This document shows, one piece after another, positions 1 to 8,881 of a stretch of 41,204 bases of DNA. The notes under the pieces were generated by a model. That model searched no databases. It saw nothing but the letters and a program-made list of their open reading frames with translations, and had not been told where the DNA came from. Location of the stretch: the NCBI GenBank assembly GCA_900544305.1, contig UQUV01000028.1, forward strand, positions 1 to 41,204, in the 5' to 3' direction. The translations under genes and the position numbers were made by a program. The DNA comes from an uncultured Porphyromonadaceae bacterium. GTDB lineage: Bacteria; Bacteroidota; Bacteroidia; Bacteroidales; Muribaculaceae. How positions within the stretch are numbered: position 1 is the first letter of the stretch; every line of letters starts with the position of its first letter.

Positions 1-197
1 TTTTCTGAGACTGTTTTTTGCAGATGTCGACAATCACGTTTTAGAGAAAAGATAAAGAAAAAAATTCAACATTTACCCCCCCCGTTTTACACTAATTAAC
101 ATTTCAGGGTTCAACATTCAAACAAAACAACAAGTTAAATAATCTGCCGCATTAACAAAGAATCGCTAAATTTGTCTTCCCATAAATTCAAACAAAG
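1..197. other. non-coding stretch upstream of umuC
   Basis: No convincing gene is visible here. The stretch is A/T-rich and contains a run of eight C residues at about 76-83. A TAAATTTG box at 167-174 matches the Bacteroidetes -7 consensus TAnnTTTG and is the likely promoter core of the umuC gene. No umuD reading frame ends in this stretch. Confidence 0.5.
167..174 (+). promoter_or_regulatory. -7 box of umuC promoter
   Basis: TAAATTTG fits TAnnTTTG and lies 23 nt before the ATG at 198. No clear TTTG box is seen about 20 nt upstream, so this is a partial match only. Confidence 0.4.
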
Positions 198-1475
198 ATG
201 TTCGCTCTGGTTGACTGCAACAATTTTTATTGCTCATGCGAAAGGGTGTTCAACCCGGCATTGCGCAACAAGCCTGTCGTTGTCCTGTCCAACAACGACG
301 GCTGCATCATTGCACGCAGCAACGAGGCAAAGGCATTGGGAATAAAAATGGGTGAACCGTTTTTCAAAATCCGCCAAACGCTTGAAGAGCAAAAAGTGGC
401 TGTGTTCAGCAGCAATTATGCCCTTTATGGCGACATGAGCCACCGTGTCATGTCACTGCTCTCGGAATTCACTCCCGATATCACCATTTATTCGATAGAC
501 GAAGCATTTCTACAACTGCCCACCGCAGAACACGATCCTACTTTCTCGATAGAAGAATACGGAAAAAAGATTGTACGCACAGTTACGAAAGGCACGGGTA
601 TCCCCGTCACAATAGGCATTGCCCCGACTAAGACTTTGGCTAAAATAGCCAGCCATTTCGGCAAACAATATGCCGGATATAAAAATGTGTGCCTCATCGA
701 CACTGAAGAAAAACGGGCAAAAGCCTTGCAACTGACACCCATCCATAAGGTGTGGGGAATCGGCAGAAGACTGTCGCCGCAACTTGCCTACTACGGAATC
801 CGGACAGCATGGGATCTGACTCAAAAAAGCGAGCAATGGGTTCGCCGTAATTTTTCCGTCACGCTGGCCCGCACCTGGAAAGAGCTGCAAGGCGACAGCT
901 GCATCGACATAGAAGAACTGCCCCACAGCAAATCCATCTGTACCAGCCGAAGTTTCCCGGAAAAAGGCATCAGCGAACTTCCTCTATTGGAAGAAGCCGT
1001 AGCCAATTTCGCAGCATCCTGCTCCCGTAAGCTCAAACAGCAGCACACGGCCTGCTACGGCATGACGATATTCGCCTACACAAGCCGCTTCCCGACAAGC
1101 GGACACCCTTACCAACTATCACAGACATGCAGTTTTTCCGTAGCCACTTCCGACCGGCAGGAAATTGTCAGCCGTGCCGTAGAAGTTCTCCGACAACACT
1201 GGCCGGACGACATTACACCTTTTATAAAGAAAGCCGGTGTCATCGTTTGGGGAATCATACCCGATACGGCTATACAGGCCCAACTATTCGACCCGATTGA
1301 CCGCGGCAAGCAAATGGCACTTAGCAAGGCTATCGAAGAAATAAACCGTAAAAACGGGCACAACATGGTGAGAATTGCCGTGCAAGGCTATGACAAACGA
1401 TGGCATCTCAAATGCGAGCGGATATCAAAACGATATACCACCGACATCGACGACATTATCGAAATCAAACTGTAA
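198..1475 (+). CDS. umuC: Y-family DNA polymerase, UmuC-like (Pol V catalytic subunit)
   Basis: A translesion DNA polymerase that copies past damaged template bases in the cytoplasm. The 425-residue length is normal for UmuC. The N-terminal catalytic palm opens with MFALVDCNNF, with D6 as the first metal-binding Asp. The second acidic pair lies in YSIDEAF (D101, E102). A steric-gate type NFY is at 9-11, and a little-finger and C-terminal DUF4113-like region follows. UmuC normally acts with cleaved UmuD, but no umuD is in view: the 197 nt upstream are non-coding and the next gene is unrelated, so this copy is an orphan within the window. A -7 box lies at 167-174; I see no clear LexA-type operator. 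A SOS-inducible role is known for the family and is not shown by this sequence. Confidence 0.93.
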   Translation: MFALVDCNNFYCSCERVFNPALRNKPVVVLSNNDGCIIARSNEAKALGIKMGEPFFKIRQTLEEQKVAVFSSNYALYGDMSHRVMSLLSEFTPDITIYSIDEAFLQLPTAEHDPTFSIEEYGKKIVRTVTKGTGIPVTIGIAPTKTLAKIASHFGKQYAGYKNVCLIDTEEKRAKALQLTPIHKVWGIGRRLSPQLAYYGIRTAWDLTQKSEQWVRRNFSVTLARTWKELQGDSCIDIEELPHSKSICTSRSFPEKGISELPLLEEAVANFAASCSRKLKQQHTACYGMTIFAYTSRFPTSGHPYQLSQTCSFSVATSDRQEIVSRAVEVLRQHWPDDITPFIKKAGVIVWGIIPDTAIQAQLFDPIDRGKQMALSKAIEEINRKNGHNMVRIAVQGYDKRWHLKCERISKRYTTDIDDIIEIKL

Positions 1476-1494
1476 GTTTTTTCGACCGCCGATA

Positions 1495-1525
1495 TTGCTT
1501 TTTTCTTCCGAAAAAATTATCTTTG
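1495..1525 (+). promoter_or_regulatory. promoter of the cytidylate-kinase-like gene
   Basis: TTG at 1495-1497 is followed after 20 nt by TATCTTTG at 1518-1525, a full match to the Bacteroidetes -33/-7 promoter. The predicted start of transcription near 1532 leaves about 50 nt of leader before the ATG at 1582. Confidence 0.6.
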
Positions 1526-1581
1526 TACATAAGGTTGGACTTCTCAACCAAAGTATTATTTTAACCTAACGAAAAACGACT

Positions 1582-2211
1582 ATGAACGACAAGAAATACG
1601 TCATCACCGTTGGCCGTCAGTTTGGCAGCGGCGGACACGATATAGGACAAAAGCTGGCAGAAAAGCTTGGAATAAAATTCTATGACAAGGAATTGCTTCT
1701 CGAAGCAGCCAAAGAAATCGGCATCAACCCTAACCTACTGAAAAAGACCGACGAAAAACTTCCGTCGTTCTATATCAGCAACCTTTCCATGAACCTGGGC
1801 TTCTATATCCAGCCCTTCACTTCATCGCCAACTTCTTCCTACTACGACAATGTTCAGAAAGCCATCTGCGACATGATCAAAAATGTAGCAGAACGCGAAT
1901 CATGCATCATTGTAGGACGCTGTGCCGACTATCTGCTACGCGACAATCCCAACTGCATCAACATATTTATCAGTGCTTCGCCTGAGGCATGCGCCGAACG
2001 AATCGTAAAACGTCTGCCGAACCTCAACATCGAAGAAGCCAAAACGCTGGCGAAAAAAGAGAACAAGCTCAGAGCCGAATACTATAATTTCTATACGGAT
2101 AAGGAATGGGGACACTCTACCTCCTACGACCTCTGCATCGACTCTTCGAGAATTGATGAGGAATCGGCCATCGACCTGATTATTTCATACGTCAAAAACC
2201 GCTTAAAATAA
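1582..2211 (+). CDS. cytidylate kinase-like family protein
   Basis: A cytoplasmic P-loop protein of the cytidylate kinase-like family (PF13189 type), predicted to bind ATP and phosphorylate a nucleoside monophosphate or a related substrate. The nucleotide-binding loop is GRQFGSGGHDIG at about residues 11-22, and an RxxDYLLRD-like stretch (GRCADYLLRD) lies near 113-122. At 209 residues it is close to the length of classical Cmk, but it lacks the standard Cmk substrate-binding segments, so the true substrate is uncertain. It stands alone, with its own promoter at 1495-1525 and a strong terminator 16 nt after the stop. Confidence 0.85.
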   Translation: MNDKKYVITVGRQFGSGGHDIGQKLAEKLGIKFYDKELLLEAAKEIGINPNLLKKTDEKLPSFYISNLSMNLGFYIQPFTSSPTSSYYDNVQKAICDMIKNVAERESCIIVGRCADYLLRDNPNCINIFISASPEACAERIVKRLPNLNIEEAKTLAKKENKLRAEYYNFYTDKEWGHSTSYDLCIDSSRIDEESAIDLIISYVKNRLK

Positions 2212-2226
2212 ACCGGTATTAACCAG

Positions 2227-2268
2227 AAAAACGGCTGCACATTTGCAAGAAACGTGCAGCCGTTTTTT
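2227..2268. terminator. bidirectional intrinsic terminator
   Basis: A perfect 14-bp stem (2227-2240 with 2254-2267) encloses a 13-nt loop and is followed by a T-run on the plus strand. The A-run on the left arm gives a T-run on the minus strand. It lies between the convergent cytidylate-kinase-like gene and the HdeD-like gene and can serve both. Confidence 0.85.
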
Positions 2269-2289
2269 ATTTTCTTCTCGGACAAACGT

Positions 2290-2892
2290 CTATTTCAAAT
2301 CGTCGTCGCTCGTTATTTCAACAATCTCCACATTCTGTGTCGTTCCGGCTTCCGTTGCCGCCTGCTGCTTCAGGAAATGACGGTACACCAGATACTCAAG
2401 CAATGAATTTATTGCATATGCCATAAATGAAATACCGGTAACCAACACCAACACACTTTCAATACGCAGCACATCCGTTGAAAGAATAACAATACCGGCA
2501 GCAAGCGTCAGTGTTGGAATAATATAGCAGCCAATCGGGAAATGCACCCGACGGCTCCACGACAACAGTGCCCACAATTTGTAGACAGCCCCCAAAATAA
2601 GCACAATAGCAAAGGTATAGGCCGTAAATCCGACAAAGAACTGAGGTGCGGCAACAAGGGCTATACCCAAAATCAATCCGCCAACAATCGGCACACCGGC
2701 AACACCGCTCATCATGCGTTTTTCCTTACGGGCAAACAGCGCAATCAAAGCCAAACAGCTCGGCACAATGAACATGATGCCGATAATGATGATTATCATC
2801 TCCAGAATAGCCGCCCTGTTGTGAAGGACAACCAACAACAAGCCAACGATAAAAACAAACACATTGGACAACAAAGGCAATTTAGATTTCAT
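2290..2892 (-). CDS. HdeD/DUF308-like membrane protein
   Basis: A 200-residue inner-membrane protein with about six hydrophobic segments, arranged as the pairs usual in the HdeD/DUF308 family. The first segment is VFVFIVGLLLVVL, the second IIIIIGIMFIVPSC, and further segments fill residues 60-165. The C-terminal 30 residues are polar and acidic (ending in TSDDDLK) and probably cytoplasmic. HdeD in E. coli is linked to acid resistance; no such role can be read from this sequence. It stands alone, divergent from the lipid kinase, with a promoter at 2923-2953. Confidence 0.75.
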   Translation of the reverse strand: MKSKLPLLSNVFVFIVGLLLVVLHNRAAILEMIIIIIGIMFIVPSCLALIALFARKEKRMMSGVAGVPIVGGLILGIALVAAPQFFVGFTAYTFAIVLILGAVYKLWALLSWSRRVHFPIGCYIIPTLTLAAGIVILSTDVLRIESVLVLVTGISFMAYAINSLLEYLVYRHFLKQQAATEAGTTQNVEIVEITSDDDLK

Positions 2893-2922
2893 TTGCTGTA
2901 ATTTTAAAAATTCAACTTATTA

Positions 2923-2953
2923 CGAAGTTACAAATAAATCCGCTTCCAGTCAA
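2923..2953 (-). promoter_or_regulatory. promoter of the HdeD-like gene
   Basis: Reading the minus strand, TTG (2951-2953) is followed after 20 nt by TAACTTCG (2923-2930), one mismatch from TAnnTTTG. It lies back to back with the lipid-kinase promoter at 2981-3011. Confidence 0.5.
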
Positions 2954-2980
2954 CACTCTCCCACTTTTTTATTTCTTTCA

Positions 2981-3011
2981 TTGACAGGAATCCCGTTTTT
3001 TCTTAAATTTG
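2981..3011 (+). promoter_or_regulatory. promoter of the lipid kinase gene, possibly leaderless
   Basis: TTGACA begins at 2981; 20 nt after the TTG lies TAAATTTG at 3004-3011. The ATG at 3018 is only 7 nt past the -7 box, so transcription is expected to begin at or next to the start codon. Confidence 0.55.
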
Positions 3012-3017
3012 CAGACA

Positions 3018-3989
3018 ATGGAGCAGAAAAAGAAAATATTGGTACTCATCAATCCCATTTCCGGGACCAACAACAAGGCGTACTTGCCGGAGATTGTCAA
3101 CGAAAAGTTGAATCATGAAATTTTCGACATCGAAATACGCTTTACACAACGTGCCAACCATGCCTATGCGCTTTCACGCGAAGCCAGCGACAAAGGATAT
3201 TTCGGTGTGGTAGCCATCGGCGGCGACGGAACGGTAAACGAGGTAGCCTCTGCCCTCTGCCATACACAAACGGCCTTAGGCATCATTCCCAACGGTTCAG
3301 GCAACGGTCTTGCCCGCCATCTGAACATTCCTATCAACATTACCAAAGCGCTGGAAATCATCAACGAAGCAAACGTGCATGCCTTTGACTACTGCACGGC
3401 CAACGAGCATCCTTTTTTCTGCACCTGCGGCGTGGGCTTCGATGCGCAAGTAAGTGCAAAATTTGCCAAAGACGGAAAGCGCGGACCTATCGGATATGTA
3501 AAAAGTGCCGTATCCGAATATCTGAAGTACCGCTCGAAAGAATATAAGATAACCACTCCCGACGGTGTAATTTCCGAACGAGCTTTTATCATAGCCTGCG
3601 GAAATGCCTCCCAGTACGGGAACAACGCCTATATCACTCCGAATGCCGACATGCAGGACGGAATGATTGACGTGACCGTCATCCTACCCATCACACCACT
3701 CGACACCGCCATGCTCGGTCTGCTGCTTTTCTCCAAACATATCGACCAGGACACCAACATCATTTCTTTCCGAACGCCATCGTTAAAAATCGAACGGGCG
3801 TCGGAAGGCATCATGCACATCGACGGGGAAACAATTATGATGCCACGTGAAATTGACATCCAATGCCACCCGAAAGGACTCAATGTTTTCGTTCCGACAA
3901 AAAGTTCGGAAAGAGCCAACATATTCAGCACAATAGGAACCGGATTTTGGGATTTTGTCAACTCTATCCGGACAGAATTGAACATTTGA
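3018..3989 (+). CDS. diacylglycerol/lipid kinase family protein (YegS/BmrU type)
   Basis: A predicted cytoplasmic or membrane-associated lipid kinase of 323 residues that uses ATP to phosphorylate diacylglycerol or a related lipid. The diacylglycerol-kinase catalytic domain shows GGDGTVNE at 68-75 and PNGSGNGLAR at 91-100, both diagnostic of the NAD/DAGK superfamily. The C-terminal half has the expected beta-sandwich segments, including HIDGE near 270. I chose ATG 3018 (MEQKKK): an in-frame TTG at 3009 lies inside the -7 promoter box and cannot be translated from that promoter. The stop is TGA, evidence that TGA is a normal stop here. It has no operon partner: the HdeD-like gene is divergent and the glycogen operon starts 138 nt downstream. 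Confidence 0.88.
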   Translation: MEQKKKILVLINPISGTNNKAYLPEIVNEKLNHEIFDIEIRFTQRANHAYALSREASDKGYFGVVAIGGDGTVNEVASALCHTQTALGIIPNGSGNGLARHLNIPINITKALEIINEANVHAFDYCTANEHPFFCTCGVGFDAQVSAKFAKDGKRGPIGYVKSAVSEYLKYRSKEYKITTPDGVISERAFIIACGNASQYGNNAYITPNADMQDGMIDVTVILPITPLDTAMLGLLLFSKHIDQDTNIISFRTPSLKIERASEGIMHIDGETIMMPREIDIQCHPKGLNVFVPTKSSERANIFSTIGTGFWDFVNSIRTELNI

Positions 3990-4043
3990 CAGCATAAAAA
4001 GCCCGACACTGCACAAATTCGGTATGTTTTGCAGCATTTTCCT

Positions 4044-4073
4044 TTTGTACTCTAAATATTTTACTTACATTCG
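4044..4073 (+). promoter_or_regulatory. promoter of the glycogen operon
   Basis: TTTG at 4044-4047, 18 nt of spacer, then TACATTCG at 4066-4073, one mismatch from TAnnTTTG. The leader to the ATG at 4128 would be about 48 nt. Confidence 0.45.
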
Positions 4074-4127
4074 TGGCAAATTAAGAACTTAACCATTATT
4101 TAATATAACTCCAAAACACAAAACAAT

Positions 4128-6071
4128 ATGAGTTACCTTAAATTTGATAAAAACCTGTTGATTAACCTTGACCAATCTCTCCCAAAGGAGATTCTTCGAA
4201 CGAACAAAGCAGGAGCTTATCATTGCACTACAGTAACCGGTTGTAACACGCGCAAACAGCATGGATTGTTGGTCATCCCTATCAAGGAGATGGACAACGA
4301 TAACTTTGTGTTGCTTTCGTCGCTGGATGAGACGGTGATACAACACGGTGCACCATTCAATTTGGGAATTCACCGTTATAAAAACGGTGTGTACAGTCCG
4401 AACGGACACAAATATTTGAGAGAATTCAATTGTGACACTGTACCCAAACTTACTTACCGTGTCGGTGGCGTTATCCTGACAAAGGAAAAGGTATTCGTGG
4501 CACACGAAAACAGAATTCTCATCAAATATACTTTGGTTGAAGCACACTCTCCCACAACACTCCAGTTCCAACCATTCCTGGCATTCCGAAATGCAGCAAG
4601 CCTGTGCATGGAAAACGATCAGCTGGACACGACCTATGAAGAGACCGAAAACGGCGTATCTTTCTGTCTGTACAAAGGATACCCGCGCCTTTACATGCAA
4701 TTCAACCACAAAGCGGAATTCGTCTACGAACCGCACTGGTACAACGGAATTGAATACATCAAAGACCTTGCACGCGAAGAGCCATTCAGCGAAGACCTTT
4801 GGGTGCCTGGCTATTTCCAACTCCCAATCAAGAAAGGAGAATCCATCATTTTCTCGGCAAGCACAGAACCTGCCAAACCAAGAAGTTTTTCGACAACATT
4901 CGACAAAGAAGCGGAAGAAAGAACCAAACGTACAAGTTTCTACAACTGCCTGAAAAATTCAGCCAAACAGTGCTACCTGAAAGACGGCAACAACCATTAT
5001 CTGCTTGCTGGCTATCCTTGGTTCAAAATCATTGCCCGCGACCTTTTCGTTGCTCTTCCGGGTACAACATTAGCCATCGACCACCGCGAGGACTACGAGA
5101 AAATAATGAAAACTGCGTTGGATGCCTTGCATAAATACATCCAGACAGGAGAAACCGACAAGACCATCCAAGACATCGATTTGCCAGACATCCCGCTGTG
5201 GGCCGTATGGTGCATACAACAATATTACAAATTCTTCGGAGCATCGGAAACGATTGAAAAATACGGAGACATACTGGAAAAAATCATCAACTTCATTCTC
5301 GACGAAAAGCAAAGAAACCTGTATATCAACGAAGACGGTCTGCTATCCACCAACGGAACAATCGAATCCGTTACATGGATGGATTCTACGCTCAACGGCA
5401 AACCACTGCTTCCTCGTACAGGATTCATCGTCGAATTCAACGCACTCTGGTACAATGCACTGATGTTCGCATCAACACTTTTCAAGGATGCAGAACAGAA
5501 ACCGGCACGTATCCAGGAATGGGAAGCCTTGGCAGAACGTCTGAAAGTAGCGTTCACAAACACATTCATGAACGACTACGGCTATCTCTACGATTATGTA
5601 GACGGCACTTACACCGATTTGAGCGTGCGCCCGAACATGATTATAGCAGCCGGCTGCGACTTCTCGCCGCTTGACAGAGTACAACGTAAGAAAATTCTTG
5701 ATATCGTCACCCGCGAACTGCTGACACCGATGGGCCTCCGCACCCTGAGTCCGAAAAGCTACGGCTACAATCCGTTCTTTGAAGGAAATCCGGAAAGAAG
5801 AGCCCATGTATATTTCAACGGTCCGACACGCCCATGGCTTACAGGTTTCTACACCGATGCCTATCTGAAAGTGTTTGGCCGCAGCGGTGTCGCATTCCTC
5901 CGCAGAATGCTTATCGGTTATGAGGACGATATGACAAAAGGCTGCATCGGCTCACTGTCAGAACTCTATGACGGTAACCCGCCCTACACAGGTCACGGCG
6001 CCATCAGCTTCGCTCCGAACATCGGAGAAGTGCTGCGCTCCATCTATGCTCTAAAAAGTTTTGAAGTTTAA
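4128..6071 (+). CDS. glycogen debranching enzyme (amylo-alpha-1,6-glucosidase, GH133 type)
   Basis: A cytoplasmic enzyme that removes alpha-1,6 branch stubs from glycogen. Its 647 residues form an N-terminal GDE_N-like beta domain (about 15-235, opening with the typical RTNKAGAYH and TRKQHGLLV) and a C-terminal (alpha/alpha)6 barrel (about 270-645). Barrel motifs are GYPWF at 295-299 with R304/D305, TWMD at 416-419, and EFNALWYN at 436-443. There is no signal peptide. It is the first gene of a three-gene operon, 23 nt before the GT4 synthase. The same three motif regions recur in the exported protein at 23032-25389, so the window holds a cytosolic and an exported member of one superfamily. 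Confidence 0.92.
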   Translation: MSYLKFDKNLLINLDQSLPKEILRTNKAGAYHCTTVTGCNTRKQHGLLVIPIKEMDNDNFVLLSSLDETVIQHGAPFNLGIHRYKNGVYSPNGHKYLREFNCDTVPKLTYRVGGVILTKEKVFVAHENRILIKYTLVEAHSPTTLQFQPFLAFRNAASLCMENDQLDTTYEETENGVSFCLYKGYPRLYMQFNHKAEFVYEPHWYNGIEYIKDLAREEPFSEDLWVPGYFQLPIKKGESIIFSASTEPAKPRSFSTTFDKEAEERTKRTSFYNCLKNSAKQCYLKDGNNHYLLAGYPWFKIIARDLFVALPGTTLAIDHREDYEKIMKTALDALHKYIQTGETDKTIQDIDLPDIPLWAVWCIQQYYKFFGASETIEKYGDILEKIINFILDEKQRNLYINEDGLLSTNGTIESVTWMDSTLNGKPLLPRTGFIVEFNALWYNALMFASTLFKDAEQKPARIQEWEALAERLKVAFTNTFMNDYGYLYDYVDGTYTDLSVRPNMIIAAGCDFSPLDRVQRKKILDIVTRELLTPMGLRTLSPKSYGYNPFFEGNPERRAHVYFNGPTRPWLTGFYTDAYLKVFGRSGVAFLRRMLIGYEDDMTKGCIGSLSELYDGNPPYTGHGAISFAPNIGEVLRSIYALKSFEV

Positions 6072-6094
6072 CATCCAAGATATTCCTTTCTAAT

Positions 6095-7354
6095 ATGAAA
6101 GCACTAATGTTCGGGTGGGAATTTCCACCGCATATCCTTGGAGGACTGGGAACGGCAAGCTACGGCCTGACCAAAGGGATGGCCGAGAACGGCGATATGG
6201 ACATCACATTTGTCATCCCAAAACCTCACGGAGATGAAGATAAAAGTTTTGCTAAAATAATCGGAGCAGGCAATACACCTATTGCCTGGAGAGATACCGA
6301 CTGGGACTATGTACAGTCAAGAATCGGCAATGTTATGGACCCGCAACTCTATTTTGATTTGCGCTCAAACATCTATGCCGATTTCAACTACATGAATGTC
6401 AACGACCTGGGCTGCATTGAATTCTCAGGCCGATATCCGGACAATCTGTTGGAAGAAATCAACAACTATTCCATCGTGGCCGGAGTGATAGCCCGCACCC
6501 TTGACTTCGACATCATCCATTCACACGACTGGTTGACCTATCCCGCCGGCATTCACGCCAAACAAGTGTCGGGAAAACCTCTGGTAATCCACGTCCACGC
6601 TACCGACTTCGACCGCTCACGCGGAAATGTAAATCCGACAGTGTTCAATATCGAACGCGACGGTATGCTCAATGCCGACCATATCATTACCGTGAGCAAC
6701 CTTACACGCCGTACCGTAATTGAAAAATACGGTATCGACCCGGCCAAAGTCACCACGGTTCACAATGCGGTTGAACCGCTGAGCGAAGAGCTGAAGCATC
6801 TGGAAGTACCCAAAATGAAGGAAAAAGTGGTTACTTTCCTGGGACGCATTACCATGCAGAAAGGCCCTGAATACTTTGTGGAAGCAGCAGCCAAAGTTCT
6901 GCAAAAAGTACATAATGTCCGTTTTGTTATGGCAGGAAGCGGCGACATGATGGAAAAGATGATAAACCTTGTCGCAGAAAAAGACATCGCCGACCGTTTC
7001 CATTTCACAGGATTCCTGAAAGGAAAGCAGGTATATGAAATGCTGAAAGCATCCGACGTTTACATTATGCCGTCGGTATCCGAACCTTTCGGAATTTCTC
7101 CTTTGGAAGCAATGCAAATGGGCGTGCCTTCCATCATTTCCAAACAGTCGGGCTGTGCTGAAATCCTCAACCATGTCATCAAGACCGACTTCTGGGATAT
7201 CGATGCAATGGCCGACGCCATCTATTCAATCATCACTTATCCGGCCATGTACAACCAACTCCATGAAGAAGGCCTGGCCGAAGTGAATGAAATCCAATGG
7301 AAGAAAGCAGGCAAAAAAGTTATTGACATTTACAACCGATTATTAAACAAATAA
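6095..7354 (+). CDS. glycogen synthase-like glycosyltransferase (GT-B fold, GT4 type)
   Basis: A cytoplasmic glycosyltransferase of 419 residues, predicted to extend alpha-1,4-glucan from a nucleotide-sugar donor. The N-terminal Rossmann domain opens with MFGWEFPPHILGGLGTA, whose GGLG loop is typical of glycogen and starch synthases, and has HSHDW at 142-146. The C-terminal domain carries FLGR at 248-251 and the donor-binding E-X7-E motif (E330 to E338, within SEPFGISPLEAM). It sits between debranching enzyme and GH57 amylase with gaps of 23 and 12 nt, which supports a glycogen role. Whether it uses UDP- or ADP-glucose cannot be told from the sequence. Confidence 0.9.
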   Translation: MKALMFGWEFPPHILGGLGTASYGLTKGMAENGDMDITFVIPKPHGDEDKSFAKIIGAGNTPIAWRDTDWDYVQSRIGNVMDPQLYFDLRSNIYADFNYMNVNDLGCIEFSGRYPDNLLEEINNYSIVAGVIARTLDFDIIHSHDWLTYPAGIHAKQVSGKPLVIHVHATDFDRSRGNVNPTVFNIERDGMLNADHIITVSNLTRRTVIEKYGIDPAKVTTVHNAVEPLSEELKHLEVPKMKEKVVTFLGRITMQKGPEYFVEAAAKVLQKVHNVRFVMAGSGDMMEKMINLVAEKDIADRFHFTGFLKGKQVYEMLKASDVYIMPSVSEPFGISPLEAMQMGVPSIISKQSGCAEILNHVIKTDFWDIDAMADAIYSIITYPAMYNQLHEEGLAEVNEIQWKKAGKKVIDIYNRLLNK

Positions 7355-7366
7355 AAGACTACTACT

Positions 7367-8752
7367 ATGAGCGCAGTATGTTTATTTTTCCAAATACATC
7401 AACCATTCAGACTAAAACGTTACCGCTTCTTCGATATTGGTAACGACCACTATTATTTCGACGATTTCGGAAACGATGAAATCATCACCCGCATTGCACA
7501 AAGATCCTATCTTCCTGCAAACGAACTGCTCCTGCAAATGATTCAAGACAGCAACAAACGTTTTAAAGTTGCTTTCTCCATCACAGGTACAGCATTGGAA
7601 CAATTCCAGCTCTACGTTCCGGAATTCATCGATTCTCTGAAAAAGTTGGCAGATACAGGTTGTGTAGAATTTGTATCGGAAACTTACAACCACTCTCTGG
7701 CTTCTCTTATCAACGCCGACGAGTTCAAAAAGCAAGTTGAAAAGCACGACAAGCTCATCTATGAACTTTTCGGACAGAAACCGAAAGTGTTCCGTAATAC
7801 AGAATTGATTTACAACGACGAAATCGGAGCAACTATTGCAGAAATGGGCTTCAAGGGCGTATTGACAGAAGGTGCAAAACATATCTTGGGATGGAAATCG
7901 CCTAACTATATGTACTCGGCTGCAAGCGCTCCGAAGATGAAACTTCTTCTCCGCAACTCCAAACTGTCAGACGATTTATCACTTCGCTTCTCCGATTACG
8001 GCTGGCACGAATATCCGCTGACTGCCGACAAATACATGTCGTGGATTGCACAAAGCCCGAAGGAAGAACAAATCATCAACATCGCCATGAACTACGAAGT
8101 GCTCGGAGAAAGCCATCCTCGCGAAACTGGTATCTTCGACTTCTTCAAGGCTCTCCCACGCTTTGCTGAAGAAAAAGGCGTTGAATTCTGGACTCCGTCG
8201 GAAGCAATTGCAAAACTGAATCCTGTAGCTGAAATCACCGTTACACACCCGATTTCCTGCAACGACGAAGAAAGAGGCGTAAGCGCTTGGTTGGGCAACC
8301 AGTTGCAGAACGAAGCGTTCAACAAACTTTACTCAATTGCCGAACGCGTTCACCTGTGCAGCGACCCACGTCTGCAACAAGACTGGTGCTACCTGCAATC
8401 GTCAGACCATTTCTTCTACATGAGCACAAAACACTTCGGTGACGGTTGCGCAATGTTCAGCCCGTACGAATCACCATACATGGCATTCACCAACTACATG
8501 AACGTATTGGGCGACTTCATTGTACGCGTTGAAGAACAGTTCCCGCTCACGATTGAAAATGAAGAATTGAATGCATTGCTGACTACTATCAAGAATCAGT
8601 CAAGCGAAATCGAAATGCTTAATAAGGAGCTTCGCACGCTGAAAACTTCCATCGAAAACAACGAAGAAGCTGCAGCTGCTGCAGAAGCAAAACCGAAAAA
8701 AGCTCCGGCCCGCAAAAAAGCTACAACCAAAAAGGCAACTTCGAAAGAATAA
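7367..8752 (+). CDS. GH57 family alpha-amylase-like glycosidase
   Basis: A 461-residue GH57 enzyme predicted to cleave or transfer alpha-1,4-glucan in the cytoplasm; there is no signal peptide. Conserved region 1 is HQPF at 11-14. The segment VFRNTELIY at 141-149 contains E146, the likely nucleophile, and FSDYGWHEY at 208-216 with NYEVLGESH at 242-250 carry later conserved acidic residues. About residues 395-430 form a short coiled coil (KNQSSEIEMLNKELRTLKT). The final 30 residues or so are almost only Lys, Ala, Thr and Pro (AKPKKAPARKKATTKK), a histone-H1-like basic tail unusual for an amylase. Third gene of the glycogen operon, followed by a terminator. Confidence 0.9.
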   Translation: MSAVCLFFQIHQPFRLKRYRFFDIGNDHYYFDDFGNDEIITRIAQRSYLPANELLLQMIQDSNKRFKVAFSITGTALEQFQLYVPEFIDSLKKLADTGCVEFVSETYNHSLASLINADEFKKQVEKHDKLIYELFGQKPKVFRNTELIYNDEIGATIAEMGFKGVLTEGAKHILGWKSPNYMYSAASAPKMKLLLRNSKLSDDLSLRFSDYGWHEYPLTADKYMSWIAQSPKEEQIINIAMNYEVLGESHPRETGIFDFFKALPRFAEEKGVEFWTPSEAIAKLNPVAEITVTHPISCNDEERGVSAWLGNQLQNEAFNKLYSIAERVHLCSDPRLQQDWCYLQSSDHFFYMSTKHFGDGCAMFSPYESPYMAFTNYMNVLGDFIVRVEEQFPLTIENEELNALLTTIKNQSSEIEMLNKELRTLKTSIENNEEAAAAAEAKPKKAPARKKATTKKATSKE

Positions 8753-8780
8753 CAACTGAACACAAGTAGTCTTTAACATA

Positions 8781-8823
8781 AATGACAGCGTTATGGGGTT
8801 TCCTCATAGTGCTGTCATTTTTT
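8781..8823 (+). terminator. terminator of the glycogen operon
   Basis: AATGACAGC (8781-8789) pairs with GCTGTCATT (8811-8819), and a T-run follows directly. It lies 29 nt after the GH57 stop. Confidence 0.8.
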
Positions 8824-8848
8824 ATATTAATCGGTCATTAATTTACTT

Positions 8849-8881
8849 TTGACAGTGTGTCCTCTATCGGACTGTTGTCAA
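8849..8881. other. inverted repeat between convergent terminators
   Basis: TTGACA (8849-8854) pairs with TGTCAA (8876-8881), and inside it GTCC (8859-8862) pairs with GGAC (8869-8872). No T-run follows. It lies between the two terminators of convergent units, with no gene; function unknown. Confidence 0.3.

Noticed and set aside
4089..4820. 243-residue frame on the minus strand inside the debranching enzyme
   Set aside because: Antisense shadow of a well-supported gene; Cys/Phe/Val-rich composition and no recognisable domain.
7412..7882. 156-residue minus-strand frame inside the GH57 gene
   Set aside because: Shadow frame with no family features and no promoter or ribosome-binding site.
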